Of a stretch of DNA of 64,000 nucleotides, positions 47,431 to 58,225 are shown piece after piece. Below the pieces are notes generated by a model. The model was not told the origin of the DNA and searched no databases. It saw nothing but the letters and a program-made list of their open reading frames with translations. Positions within the stretch are counted from its first letter, which is position 1; each line of letters begins with the position of its first letter. The stretch comes from G047528285 sp047528285. Lineage in GTDB: Bacteria; Pseudomonadota; Gammaproteobacteria; Enterobacterales; Enterobacteriaceae. The stretch is taken from positions 1,178,001 through 1,242,000 of the forward strand of contig CP180022.1 in assembly GCA_047528285.1 (NCBI GenBank). The letters are read 5' to 3'. The position numbers and the translations under genes are program-made.

Positions 47431-49870
47431 TTTTATCGTGATAGGTAAGGTGTCTTGTCTGTAATGTTTCCTTATTTGTTGAGGCGTTGAGTGAATTTAT
47501 CCGTTCTATAAACCTGGCAAAAGGTTGTCTAATCTGCTGTTACAAATCGTACTTTTGCAAAAATATTACCTTCCTGGAAGGTAAAGTAGATAGTAACTTA
47601 CTATAATTTTATACATTCACTTATTTTACACAGGTGTCAATAGAGTTGAAAATCAGGATAAATAAGAGACAAGAGTTAATTGTCCTCCCAACTGTTTTAT
47701 CTTTTCAGGATAAACTAAATCGTCAAAATTTAGGTAGTTAAAAAAGCTACTTTTTAGCTACTTATATATTTTTAATACTGCTTCTTTGATAATCTGTTGC
47801 TACCATACTACTCTAAGCGCAGAGTAGTACTACTATAGTAGGTAATTGAGATTTTTATCAGATGAAAATTGAGCAGCAACTGATTAATTGGCAGTAAATA
47901 GCGGTAACACCTTATTATTATACCAGATAAGAATCTCCTGCGATACCTCCCTCTTTAGTGTTCTGAATTCTCTTCCACGATCAGAAATATTCCCTCTGAT
48001 ACTATATTAATGAATAGTTATTAAAAATAGTGTACTGAGGTATTTTCAGCGCATTATTGTAGGGGTCGAGATAAAAATGATAGATAGTTAGTCTATCCAT
48101 GAAAAAACTTTTAGTACGGTGAAATTATTACGGATTCTGGTAGAAGTCATAGATCACAGGTAGAAACCACGGACGAGATCTTTGTATAACGGTTGGGGCA
48201 TTTTCTTTCCGGCATTATTCAGAAGATGGCTGATGACGATTACTGTAGTGTCTGATCTTGCATCCATTACATTGGAAGCATTGGAAGAAAACTCGATAAT
48301 AAAAAGCGGTATGAAAGCCTGATAGAGAATAGTAGTAAGATCTGTCTTAGTAGTTTGTCGATAGCGTTTTAAGATTTGATTACAAGGTATTTTTAGTAAA
48401 AGTGAGCAACTGATTGAGGTCTGTAAGTGCTGGTTTCGCAGATCGCGAGTCATTCAGTACAAATCAAGACAGACGCGATTTAGAATCGACGTAATAACTC
48501 TATCATCGCTGCAAGCGATTGATGGCGTTATATGACTTGCACCAAGATGAATTATCGATAATATGCAAAAATAAGTCATGTTTGATCGCAAAATAATATA
48601 ATGTTAAATTTTATATAATAGATAAATAGCATACGAAATTAAAACATATAACTATTTTATAGTGATCAGGAAAATATTGTTTTTGTAAAAAAATTACTGG
48701 AGCATTGTAAAATACTTGTTGTTTGTTTTAGATTCTTTGGTATTTATTATTTTTGATGATTCTTTTTCTGTTTTTAATTAACTGAATTATTTTAATTTGA
48801 AATGATTTAAATAAATATATTAATGAATAAATTATGAGCAAGAAATCTTAGAATAATATATACAAAACCACACAAAACAGTTATAATAAATCTAGATTGG
48901 TGTCTATCAAGGAATGCAATTTAAATATTTTATTGAAAAATAAACATCCAGAGTTGGATGTTTACAAGTGTTATAGGGAATTACAGTTAACATCATAGAT
49001 TATGAATTTAGATAAAATATTTTAATGTTATATAATAATAAATTGTATTTTAGTTATATATTTAAATTTCCTTGAAATTATTTGTATAGATAATTTTACA
49101 GAGATTAAGTTTATTTTGATCTTGCTTTAATCTTAATGTTTATTAAAAATAAACAAATAGAAAAGTAAGAAATTTATCTATATTTTTTATAGTATATATA
49201 ACCTTTATTGAAGTTTTTGTTAGATATAGCAAAAATTTGCATTCATAAAATTCCGACATATATTATCGCATAAAACGACATATATACTGTTTATTGGTGG
49301 TTCAATTATCTTTTGGAAAAAAATACAATTTATTTTATTTTAATGACTTTATTTATCTTAGAGAATTACATACTTTAATTTTTTATAAAAAGTAGGAAAT
49401 AGAGTCGCATAATTATTTACTTGTTATTATATTTTTTAGATTGAAGATTATATCTTGAAATGTTTTAAGTATATGTATTTTGATTTATAAAAATGCTAAG
49501 CAAATATGATTTATTACTTTAATAGTAATATCCTTTTTCCTCTTCTTGATTTCATTAATCTTACGCAATAACCATCATACTACCATGAGTACATTAAAGT
49601 ACTTAACTCATATATCAAATTCAGATGCTTTCATCTTAACTACTCATACTAAGATTATTATGTAATTAGAGTATACACCATAAAAACCATGATATATCCT
49701 AACTCGCTTGGCATACTTTTTATTGTGAAATTTTTTAAGTTTTTATCTCGAAATTTTCCTATCAGCATGCATCGCACTTGAAGTTTTAGGTGATAAGAAA
49801 AATTTAATAATGTGAAGAAAGAATTTCTTTTTTTAAAAGCAGAGCTGCATCATATATAAAATATATTCTG
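47431..49870. other. 2.4 kb decayed region upstream of the thiE wreck
   Basis: This is where thiC would be expected in an E. coli-like thi operon. I searched by eye for its CSMCGPKFCSMK iron-sulfur signature and did not find it. A 99-codon minus-strand frame at 48154-48453 looks more protein-like than most here (ILKRYRQTTKTDL, MPQPLYKDLVRGFYL) but I cannot assign it. The right half is extremely AT-rich. Confidence 0.4.
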
Positions 49871-49963
49871 TTAAGCTAAGAAAACAATTTTAAATTTGCG
49901 TGGCACACCGAATAAAATTAATACTAAAATCACCAATAGTAGATATTTGGGAAATCCAAGCAT
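49871..49963 (-). pseudogene. TatA/TatE-like N-terminal fragment
   Basis: From ATG 49963 on the minus strand, MLGFPKYLLLVILVLILFG followed by VPRKFK resembles the TatA/TatE start (short N-terminus, a single hydrophobic helix ending in the conserved FG, then basic residues, as E. coli LLFGTKKL). It stops after 30 codons, so the amphipathic helix and acidic tail are absent. A truncated twin-arginine translocase subunit is the best guess; a chance hydrophobic frame is the alternative. Confidence 0.4.
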
Positions 49964-51134
49964 GGAGTGGCTTGTGGGATTAATAATAGATGGAATAGAG
50001 AGGAATTTCAGTTTTTTATAACTCATTATTTTGCTGGATAAGATATTGGTAGATCTGTAAATCACATAACGAAATCGGATAAGCTGTACTTTGCGGTATA
50101 GAGCTGTAACGTGGTGATTACAGGAGCAGTAGAGATTACTTCTTTGAATCATACATTTAACTCGAATAAAACTAACTTGGTTTTCATTCTCTGTTTTGAG
50201 AATTACGATTGTATGAATATCTTAACCTAAGGAATTAGCGGAATGAGCAAACCAAGACAACTAAAATTGAAAACGTATGGTTACTATAATTAGCATTATC
50301 CATAAGTTTTCGCCATTAATCTGTAAGATTTTGTGCTGAAAAATAGTAGGATACCTAGATATTTTTTAACAGAGAGTAGTCACGCAATACTGACTATAAC
50401 CATTGAAAAAGATAATTACTTCCATGATTATTAAAGAAGCATGGAAAGTAATTTTATTATTTTAAATGAACATCTGCGATTTTTATTTTAAGAGCGTTCG
50501 TGAAGAATAGAAATAAAAAATAGAAACCTATTGAAATGAATAACAAAATTGATAAAAATATTTTACCTGTGAATTGAAGATTTTTGATGATTTTGTTCAA
50601 AAATTTCTTAGTGCAGTTGAAATTTCATTAGACAACATCTGAAAATATAAAAAAATTCATCAATAAATGATCGTCTTTGGACAAGTTTTTGTAATAATCT
50701 GTGATTATGTTTAATATTTTTTGTTTTTTTTCTGAGGAATATAGCCACCTAAAAATCTACAGCAATAAATATTACAAGTAATCCTGAAGAACCGAAAGGT
50801 ATAATAGGTGCTGAATATGAAGTTCTGGTAGAGAAAAGTGTTTCTGTTTCTAACAGATTCAATAGATATTGTAATGGAAACTGCTAAGAAAAACGATCAA
50901 AGATATCACAGATAATGAAAGACAGTGAGAAAATAATCGAAGACTTTTATTAGTTAAAACGTATACGAGTTTTCTTAAAAGTCATTTTTGCATGAAATTG
51001 TTTGAATGAGAGAACTGGAAGCAATCATCAAGCAATTTTATTATCATTACTAGCTATTTTAGAACAACATTATCTATGAAAGATGATCCAATAATATTGC
51101 TCTAGCTGTTTGTTCTTATTATTTAACTTTAAAT
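49964..51134. other. 1.2 kb spacer left of the tRNA pair
   Basis: AT-rich, no gene recognised. It lies downstream (in transcription) of tRNA-Leu(TAA); no convincing terminator follows the tRNA on the minus strand. Confidence 0.5.
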
Positions 51135-51221
51135 TGGTACCCGGGGCGAGACTTGAACCCGCACGACCGTTAAGCCGAGGGATTTTAAATCCCTTGTGTC
51201 TACCGATTCCACCACCCGGGC
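51135..51221 (-). tRNA. leuZ: tRNA-Leu (anticodon TAA)
   Basis: Complete 87-nt class II tRNA with encoded CCA on the minus strand. Acceptor stem GCCCGGG/CCCGGGT, anticodon stem AGGGA/TCCCT around loop TTTAAAA, long variable arm, and T loop GGTTCAAGTC. Very close to E. coli leuZ. Immediately downstream of tRNA-Cys, as in the E. coli glyW-cysT-leuZ cluster. Confidence 0.97.
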
Positions 51222-51234
51222 GGCAGAAAAAAAC

Positions 51235-51308
51235 TGGAGGCGCGTCCCGGAGTCGAACCGAGGTGAGTGGATTTGCAATCCACGGCATGGCCATTCTGCC
51301 AACGCGCC
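51235..51308 (-). tRNA. cysT: tRNA-Cys (anticodon GCA)
   Basis: Complete 74-nt tRNA with encoded CCA on the minus strand. Acceptor stem GGCGCGT/ACGCGCC, anticodon loop TTGCAAA, T loop GGTTCGACTCC, discriminator T. 13 bases upstream of tRNA-Leu(TAA), presumably cotranscribed. The first cluster member glyW seems decayed (next entry). Confidence 0.97.
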
Positions 51309-51309
51309 T

Positions 51310-51385
51310 TATCTCTATTTTGATTTCGCTTATTCTAACCCCCGACTTGTTAAGTCAGCGAATTTCTAATTCAGCACTATGCAAC
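51310..51385 (-). pseudogene. possible decayed tRNA-Gly (glyW)
   Basis: On the minus strand just upstream of cysT, GACTTAACAAGTCGGGG resembles the glyW anticodon arm GACCTTGCCAAGGTCGGGG, and a stretch resembling the D arm precedes it (GCTGAATTAGAAATTCGC versus GCTCAGTTGGTAGAGCACG). The anticodon and acceptor/T arms are ruined. Position fits the glyW-cysT-leuZ order. Tentative. Confidence 0.4.
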
Positions 51386-54072
51386 TAAGCAATCATAAAT
51401 ACAATACTTTTATTCATTGTTTTGTAAAAAGTCTTTCTTAAAGAGAGTAGGCTAGACTTTTCGAGATGTAATGTTTAGATAAACACATCAGAGTTAGCAA
51501 CATACTCTAAAAATAATATTTGTATTCCATTATCTTTCGATAAACATTAAATAAACATCCCTCATACAAAGCTAATATTATCCTTATTTTAAGTAAAAGA
51601 TAGAATGTGTAGTGTAAATCAATTTAATTATTTACAACAAACGTTGTTGTATGCCGTTTTTAAAAATGATATGGTGGTATAAACAAGCCATATACCTTTC
51701 AATAAGGTAAAAGAATATTATTTATATTAGAAAACTTAATTTTTGTCAAGATTCCTTCTTGACAAGGAAATGTCTCTATTATATTTTTAATGATTTTAGT
51801 TTAATTTTAACACATTAATTTCTATTATATTGAATTTAAGCCAGTACAGAGGTAGATATTCCAAATCATGATTGGTATCGATCTGACATAAAATATCACC
51901 ATATATTTAGGATCATAACTTAGATTTTTTTGATAAAGGCATTAGTTTATTGCATACAAAGCACTGTATTAATGATCTTTTCTATTTTTAAAATGAAAAT
52001 GATTTCACGAGCAAGACGTTTGATGTAAATACATAAAGTTTAATTGTTCCATTGTATTTTCTAAGTGTCTTTTTCTTACTATATAATTTAATGATTCTTA
52101 GCAGAATTTTCTAAAAGTGGAAGATATCAGTTATGTATAAGACCCTGTTGAATTTAAATTGATATTATTCATGATTCATCTGAAATTTTTATTTTCCTGC
52201 TTAAATATGAACTAAGACCTTGTTGGATATTTTATTTTAAGTAAAAATAACCAGTGAGAGGATCTTTAAGCCACACGCAATATCATTATTCGTTTGCTGC
52301 ATGGCAGATATCAATATCAGAGATATGTTATTAAAATCTGTTTTTGTTTTATTTTTAAATATATAAAAACAAGCATTTACAAATTAATGTCCGATATCTC
52401 ACTTGTAGTATCTTCGCACTTATAGTTTTTCATTACTACACATTGGATAAAGTTTTATGTATAATTTAGTTTATTATTCAATAATGAAAATAAATCTTCA
52501 ATGGTTATATACAGTGCTGATGTATATCATATTAAGAACCTGATACAGAATTACCATGGAATCGAATTCCATGATTTTTATTCTAAATAAATGCAGACAA
52601 GATCAGTATGCGACATAATTTTAAAAAAACAGAAAAAGGTTTACTATTTAGATTAGGCGTTAAAAAGTTAATTTTCGATATTAAGTAGCATAATTTTGCC
52701 AAAAATTGGCTCTATTAGCTGGTGCATTTAAGGGTAACGTGTAAAATTGTTCGCGCATCGACTTTATATATATCGAGTTTCTCAAAGTTATCATCGATGA
52801 TAGCAAGATCCCCTTCTCCCTTAGGAGAGAGATATATAAGTTTATTGACAAATATAGAGTAGTGATAAAAAACTAATTTTTATAGTCTGATTATTTTATG
52901 TGATATCGGTATCGATCAAATCCCATGGATTCATATTGTTGTGTAGGTAAATATTAGTGTAGACGTGCTTAAGATTACAATCTGGCTATGTGCAATATAA
53001 TTCTAGATCTTGTGTATGCAGAAGATCTAGATTTCTATCGTCATAATATATTTAGGATTGAGAGCATGGAATTTATTGATTAATTTATTAGTATGATTTT
53101 TTTGCAACATGGAAAATTTTTACGGCTTTAGTAATACTATCTAAAATAAGAACGAGATACTTCGATATCGCGGGGTATGTCAGTAGTGTCGGGGTTTTGT
53201 GATATGTAAAGTATAGATCTATCTTTAAATGATCAGATAATTCCTCTATTAACATCTTCTCGGTGTATTCGACGAGAGTTATGCTATTTAAAAAATAATC
53301 ATAAAAACTAAGCGCTATGTTCGCTTAGTTATGTTATATATACTGATATAATGGGTGAATATATACTTTATAATCTTTAAAATCGAGATTTATAATACAG
53401 AATTAATTGAAAATAGTCATGACTTAGTGCCGATATAAATCTTCGTCCAGCTATGCCATGAATATCGTGATATTACTAGAATGCTTTGATAGTAGAAAAA
53501 TTTTTCACTAGTAGTAAGTTGCTTAAATGGTACTAGGTATAGGAAGTGGAATTGTGTTCTCCGATCTTAGTCTGCGGGTGATCTTATCAAATTCTATGCG
53601 ATAGGTATAGAAATCGATAAAAAAAGTAACGGAGAACTACATCGCCCCGCATTACGTTATCGCCGTAAATAAAACGAAAACATTGAGATATAATTAACAA
53701 AAAATGTTTTTTCCATCTTCGCCATCATTTTCATTTATTATGTGTGTAGTAAAAGATTGACTCTCAAAGGCGGCAACTTCCACTGATGTAGTGGAATACT
53801 GATGCATAGAATAAGGTTTATGAAAAGTAATATAAACAATAGAGGAAGTATCAAATTAAACTATTCTCTTTTTCCAGTATACCATCGCTGCTCAATCGGT
53901 TAAAGTATCAGACATATGTCATTTATCCTTCAGTGTTATTGATATTGCCGACCCGGCGATTATTGATTACAGCGTCGTCAAACTATATTGCAATCCGGTA
54001 GCGTAAGTGTACCCATCTGACAAAGATTTTTAATTATCACTGATAATCAGTAAGCATTCAGTTGGAATTTAT
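51386..54072. other. 2.7 kb spacer between the tRNA pair and tilS
   Basis: Decayed DNA. pgsA, which precedes the tRNA cluster in E. coli, is not recognisable. Just before tilS (53860-53935, +) the frame reading LLNRLKYQTYVIY faintly resembles the AccA C-terminus (LKNRRYQRLMSYGY), which would fit accA-tilS synteny; low confidence. A small inverted repeat TTCCACT-GATGT-AGTGGAA lies at 53778-53796. Confidence 0.4.
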
Positions 54073-55677
54073 ATGAAAGTTGATAACAATGCTAAGGGAC
54101 AGGCGGTGCAGGTTCTTCGGCATCGTGTTGCCGCCCATATTGCTCCATACCGCGCACTTGTGCTAGCTTTTAGTGGTGGTTTGGACTCTACTGTGTTGTT
54201 AGATATCCTTGTTGCCTTGCGTGCCGGCGAAGAAGCCAAGAAGTGCAATGGGATGCCTGTTTTGACGCTGAGAGCGGTTCATGTCCATCACGATTTAAGT
54301 CGCTACGCTGATCGATGGGTTACGCACTGTGCACAGGAATGCCTTCGACGTGCTGTTGCCTTTAGTACAGAGCGTATCGTTCTCACATCGACGCCAGATG
54401 GTATCGAGGCGGCAGCGCGTTGCGCACGGTATCACGCTCTAGCAGCGACACTAGCAAATGATGAAGTACTGCTTACTGCCCAGCATCAGGACGATCAAGC
54501 TGAAACATTACTTTTGGCCTTAAAGCGCGGTAGCGGGCCAGCTGGATTAGCCGCGATGGCGGAGGATTTGCCATTTCGTCGCCACCGCCTTTTGCGACCT
54601 ATGTTGGGCATTAGTCGGGTGGAACTCGAAGCTTATGAACGTGAACGCGGGCTTCGTTGGATTAAGGATGATAGCAATAGTAACCTACGATTCGATCGTA
54701 ATTTTTTACGACTCAGAATCCTGCCATTGCTGCGACAGCGTTGGCCGCGATTTGCTGCCGCAGCGGCTCGTAGTGCTAAACTTTGTGCTGAGCAAGAGCA
54801 GCTTTTGGATGAGTTGTTAGAAAAAACTTTATCTGAGCTTACACAGCCGGACGGGTCTCTGCGCGTGATAGAGTTAATGAAGATGAGCGATATCAAGCGT
54901 GCTGCGCTATTACGTCGTTGGCTAGCTAGTTGTGGCGTGAGAATGCCAGCACGCCAGACATTATCGCGTTTATGGCATGAGGTTGGCCTCAGTCGTCGCG
55001 ATGCTGTTGCGCAACTGCAACTTGGTGATCGACAGGTGCGACGCTTTCGTAATCGTCTTTATGTGTCACCACGTTTATCGATGTTTTCTGCAGGTAAGGT
55101 AGTTTTCTTTTGGCCACTTAACGCTAAACGGTTAATACTACCATTGGGGCTTGGAAGCCTCATTCGATGTTCAATGAACATCGATAGCCCGCTGCAGGGT
55201 AAACCGCAAATCGATTTGGCGGATAGTATTATGAGTAGTACTTCCCCTCCAAAGGAGGGGGATATTTATAGCAGAGTAATCAGTAGCGGTAATCCTAATG
55301 TTGTGCTTAGCCCCGATGTTACTAATAGTAATAAAATATCTATCGTGGATGTGATAGTTCGTGCCCCGTTACCGGATGAACGCGTGTCAGTACGTTTTGG
55401 CCATGTGTCTGGCCGGCTGTACATTATTGGGCGGCGCCATGGCCGAATGTTGAAGAAAATTTGGCAGGAACTGGATATTCCTCCGTGGCAGCGCAGAAGA
55501 ACGCCGTTGGTGTTTTATAATGACAAGATTATTGCAGCGCTGGGTGTGTTTGTGACCCGGGAAGGGGCGCCTCTGGAATTTCATGAGAAATGGCATCTGT
55601 TTTGGCAACTGGAAATTGATGAGGCAACGAGCCATTTTGTCAAAGAAGATGATGGGTTAGTTTTCAGGGTATTGTGA
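54073..55677 (+). CDS. tilS: tRNA(Ile)-lysidine synthase
   Basis: Converts C34 of tRNA-Ile(CAT) to lysidine so that AUA is read as Ile; essential. 534 residues, about 100 more than E. coli (432). PP-loop ATPase motif SGGLDST at residues 34-40, AVHVHHDLS, TAQHQDDQAETLLLALKRGSGPAGL, NFLRLRILPLLRQRWP, and the C-terminal domain (LKKIWQELDIPPWQRRRTPL) are all conserved. The excess comes from an N-terminal extension, a longer tail, and an insertion of about 50 residues (about 365-426; DNA 55165-55350), rich in Ser/Asn/Asp, between the central and C-terminal domains. The insert contains the inverted repeat CCCCTCC-AAA-GGAGGGG. Start ATG 54073; a later start is possible. Confidence 0.95.
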   Translation: MKVDNNAKGQAVQVLRHRVAAHIAPYRALVLAFSGGLDSTVLLDILVALRAGEEAKKCNGMPVLTLRAVHVHHDLSRYADRWVTHCAQECLRRAVAFSTERIVLTSTPDGIEAAARCARYHALAATLANDEVLLTAQHQDDQAETLLLALKRGSGPAGLAAMAEDLPFRRHRLLRPMLGISRVELEAYERERGLRWIKDDSNSNLRFDRNFLRLRILPLLRQRWPRFAAAAARSAKLCAEQEQLLDELLEKTLSELTQPDGSLRVIELMKMSDIKRAALLRRWLASCGVRMPARQTLSRLWHEVGLSRRDAVAQLQLGDRQVRRFRNRLYVSPRLSMFSAGKVVFFWPLNAKRLILPLGLGSLIRCSMNIDSPLQGKPQIDLADSIMSSTSPPKEGDIYSRVISSGNPNVVLSPDVTNSNKISIVDVIVRAPLPDERVSVRFGHVSGRLYIIGRRHGRMLKKIWQELDIPPWQRRRTPLVFYNDKIIAALGVFVTREGAPLEFHEKWHLFWQLEIDEATSHFVKEDDGLVFRVL

Positions 55678-56312
55678 CAGGTGTAAGCGATAGCGATTAG
55701 TTGTTAGAATTTGAAGCGAGAATGTTCTTATCTCGTACGTTAAGGGATCATCGGTTTATATAAGAACAATGAAAAGATTAATGAGTTAATATCGCTATTT
55801 TTATCAGTTTCTTCTGAGTTATATTGTGATCTTAATGTTGGAATGTTCAGTAATTTTGTTAGTTTTACTAGCAGAGATTTAAGCTTTTTTGTTTTTCTTG
55901 TTTTTGCTGCCAGATATTTAATTATGATATACAGGATATTTTTTATAACAGTATATTTCGTATATTAGCTATTAACTTGTAGTTGAAGATATGCTTTCAT
56001 ATATCATAGCCAGTATTTTTTAATAGTTAAAAATAAATTTGGTGTTTTCAGCAGTAATATAAAAGCAATAAACCAAATTAAGAACACCGATGTTATTAAG
56101 AATATTCATTAAAATTTTTGATTGCTTTATGCTATCAAAATCCTATTGGGTTTTGGAGATTCATAATATTTGGTCCGGCCCATAAAAGACAGAGTAGGTA
56201 AATTTAAGTTATTCTGAATTTTGTTGCCTGTTTTCTTATACAGCCATTTTTATCTTTGGCAGTCAAGTTAGAAATTATTGAGGTTTCAGCGCAATAAAGC
56301 TTTTAAGACGAA

Positions 56313-56334
56313 CTTCTACCTACCCCGGTAGAAG
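56313..56334. repeat. perfect 8-bp inverted repeat
   Basis: CTTCTACC (56313-56320), loop TACCCC, GGTAGAAG (56327-56334). On the minus strand no T run follows; on the plus strand seven A residues follow shortly after. About 630 bases beyond tilS, so an unlikely terminator for it. Function unknown. Confidence 0.8.
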
Positions 56335-58095
56335 CTGAAAAAAATCTCTAGTTAAAATTTTTTATGATTGCGACATAAATCCCCTCCAGACTAATTTATA
56401 GATGGTTATACATTGATTGTATTGAACACTATTATTTTTAGTATTATTGCGGCCCATATCCATATTTTGATGTGGTAAGGCTCCGGAGCCGTGGAAAAAT
56501 TTTAATAAATTGAGATTTTAATTTATTGTTAATTAATATTTATATCATTATTTTAATAGGTTCCTTCTAGGAAAAGAAAAAGTTCAAAACTATCCTCTAG
56601 TTCTACTGATAATTGAGAAATTACTCAAGCAACGAAGTTTTTCGACAGTATATCAGATGATATTATCAATTTTCCGTGTAGATAAAAAATTTCTCCTGCA
56701 TTTTGCATGCTTGATCATTGTATTATACCGCTATGACAATTATAAAACCCATAGATGATGGATAAAAATTTTTTGTATTTCAGAGCCTTAAAGGGTATCT
56801 GTGACTCAATTTTTAAATTAATAGAAGTATTGTAGCGTTGCTAATTAACCCGGCAAGCAAAAATAGTGAATATCAACATAAAAATGCTAATACGTTGTGA
56901 AATTAGAAATTTGATAATTAATAGCTCCGATTTTAATAAAGTCTTTTGTAAAATCTATAAAAAGTTCAGTGGAAGGGTTGTAAAAAACACAGAGTATTAT
57001 GTTGTCGTCACTTCTCATCGAATAGTTCAATGCATGAAATTATAATGTGCGTATTTATTTTTCAGAAGTTTTATTAATAGATTGAATTTTATGAATTTTA
57101 TAAATCAAACTGTACTGAAAAATTAGGAAATCGTCGACTAAGGAGTGTTATGATATAAGTGACTTGTAATGCAGCTCTGTTGAGAAAGGTAATAATATTT
57201 TGCTAATTTCCAGCGAGAAATTAGTGTGCAATATTTTTAAATCGCGAGAGAATAAATGGATACTATGTTTTTGTAAATCAACATCTAATTAGTAATGTCC
57301 ATCAAAGTATCTTGGAAAAGCAACTGATTTAAATTATTCGGTGGTTTAGTGGTTTAAATAGCTATATTTCCGTTTAAAATACCTCTTAGCAGTTTATTTC
57401 AATTTTTGTGACTTATAGATGCGCAAGTTGGATGAGCAGTCGATGTGTTATAGCGATTAATCGGATTAAGATATTAGGAATGCTAAATAGCATTTGTATT
57501 GAATAATTATTGTACGGCTAGGGGAAAATATTAATCACTGGGTCTAATTTATTTAATAAATCTTCGTGTCTAGTATATTTATGATTGAAGTAATATCAAT
57601 TTCTGGACAATTTAGGTACTGGTGTAACATGACAGTGCAAAGTAATAGCAAGTATCATAATAAATGTTCAGACAGCAATGGTTTTCAAGGGAAGCTTTCC
57701 TAGGTTAAGGAGGTTATTATTAGTTAGAAACAAACAAGAAATTATGATTCTTTTATCTGAAAATAATTATCTATTAGGTAGAGATTTATCTATAAATAAT
57801 AAAACTTTATTAAACTTATAGCTATCGATATTTATAATGTACTTAGTTACATTGATAATGCTCCATACATATGTTATATGCGGTAATATTGTTGTGAATG
57901 AATAGTTCATGATTTCAATGTGAAGAAGATACTTCTGGCCTACAGAAAAAGATTTTTGAGGTTTTAGTGCGCATTAAAACAAAAAAGAATTAGTGAGATG
58001 TCTAAAGTGCCGTGCTTTCCTGCGCAATACGGAAGAGCAGATGGCCCTTGTGGGCTTGTTCGTACGTTAATTTTTATTAAAGAAGAAATATTCTG

Positions 58096-58174
58096 TTTAC
58101 ATTAATCTCTACCTAATATTTAGGTAATTGGTATATATGTTTGTAATTTGCTTATCTACCTATTAGGATGGGTA
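58096..58174 (+). promoter_or_regulatory. slyA promoter/operator candidate
   Basis: A -35-like TTTACA (58096-58101) precedes a perfect palindrome TACCTAA-TAT-TTAGGTA (58110-58126). A second, imperfect copy TACC-TATTAGGATG-GGTA lies at 58157-58174. Dyads of this size upstream of a MarR-family gene suggest autoregulatory operators; SlyA sites in E. coli/Salmonella are AT-rich dyads (TTAGCAAGCTAA-like) that differ in sequence. The second copy ends about 50 bases before the TTG start. The promoter call is tentative. Confidence 0.45.
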
Positions 58175-58225
58175 TTACATTCAGAAAGGAAGTTTTATCA
58201 GCGATAATTATAAGGAGAGAAAGAA

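Larger units (their letters stand above)
55678..58225. other. 2.5 kb spacer between tilS and slyA
   Basis: AT-rich with no credible gene. It contains a perfect 8-bp inverted repeat CTTCTACC-TACCCC-GGTAGAAG at 56313-56334, and the slyA upstream region with palindromes (separate entry). Confidence 0.5.

Noticed and set aside
48154..48453. 99-codon minus-strand frame considered as a real small gene
   Set aside because: Protein-like composition but no assignable family, no clear ribosome site and surrounded by decayed DNA; kept only as a possible unassigned fossil.
51110..51388. 92-codon plus-strand frame and the 74-codon minus-strand frame at 51070-51294
   Set aside because: Both are translations through the tRNA-Cys and tRNA-Leu genes.
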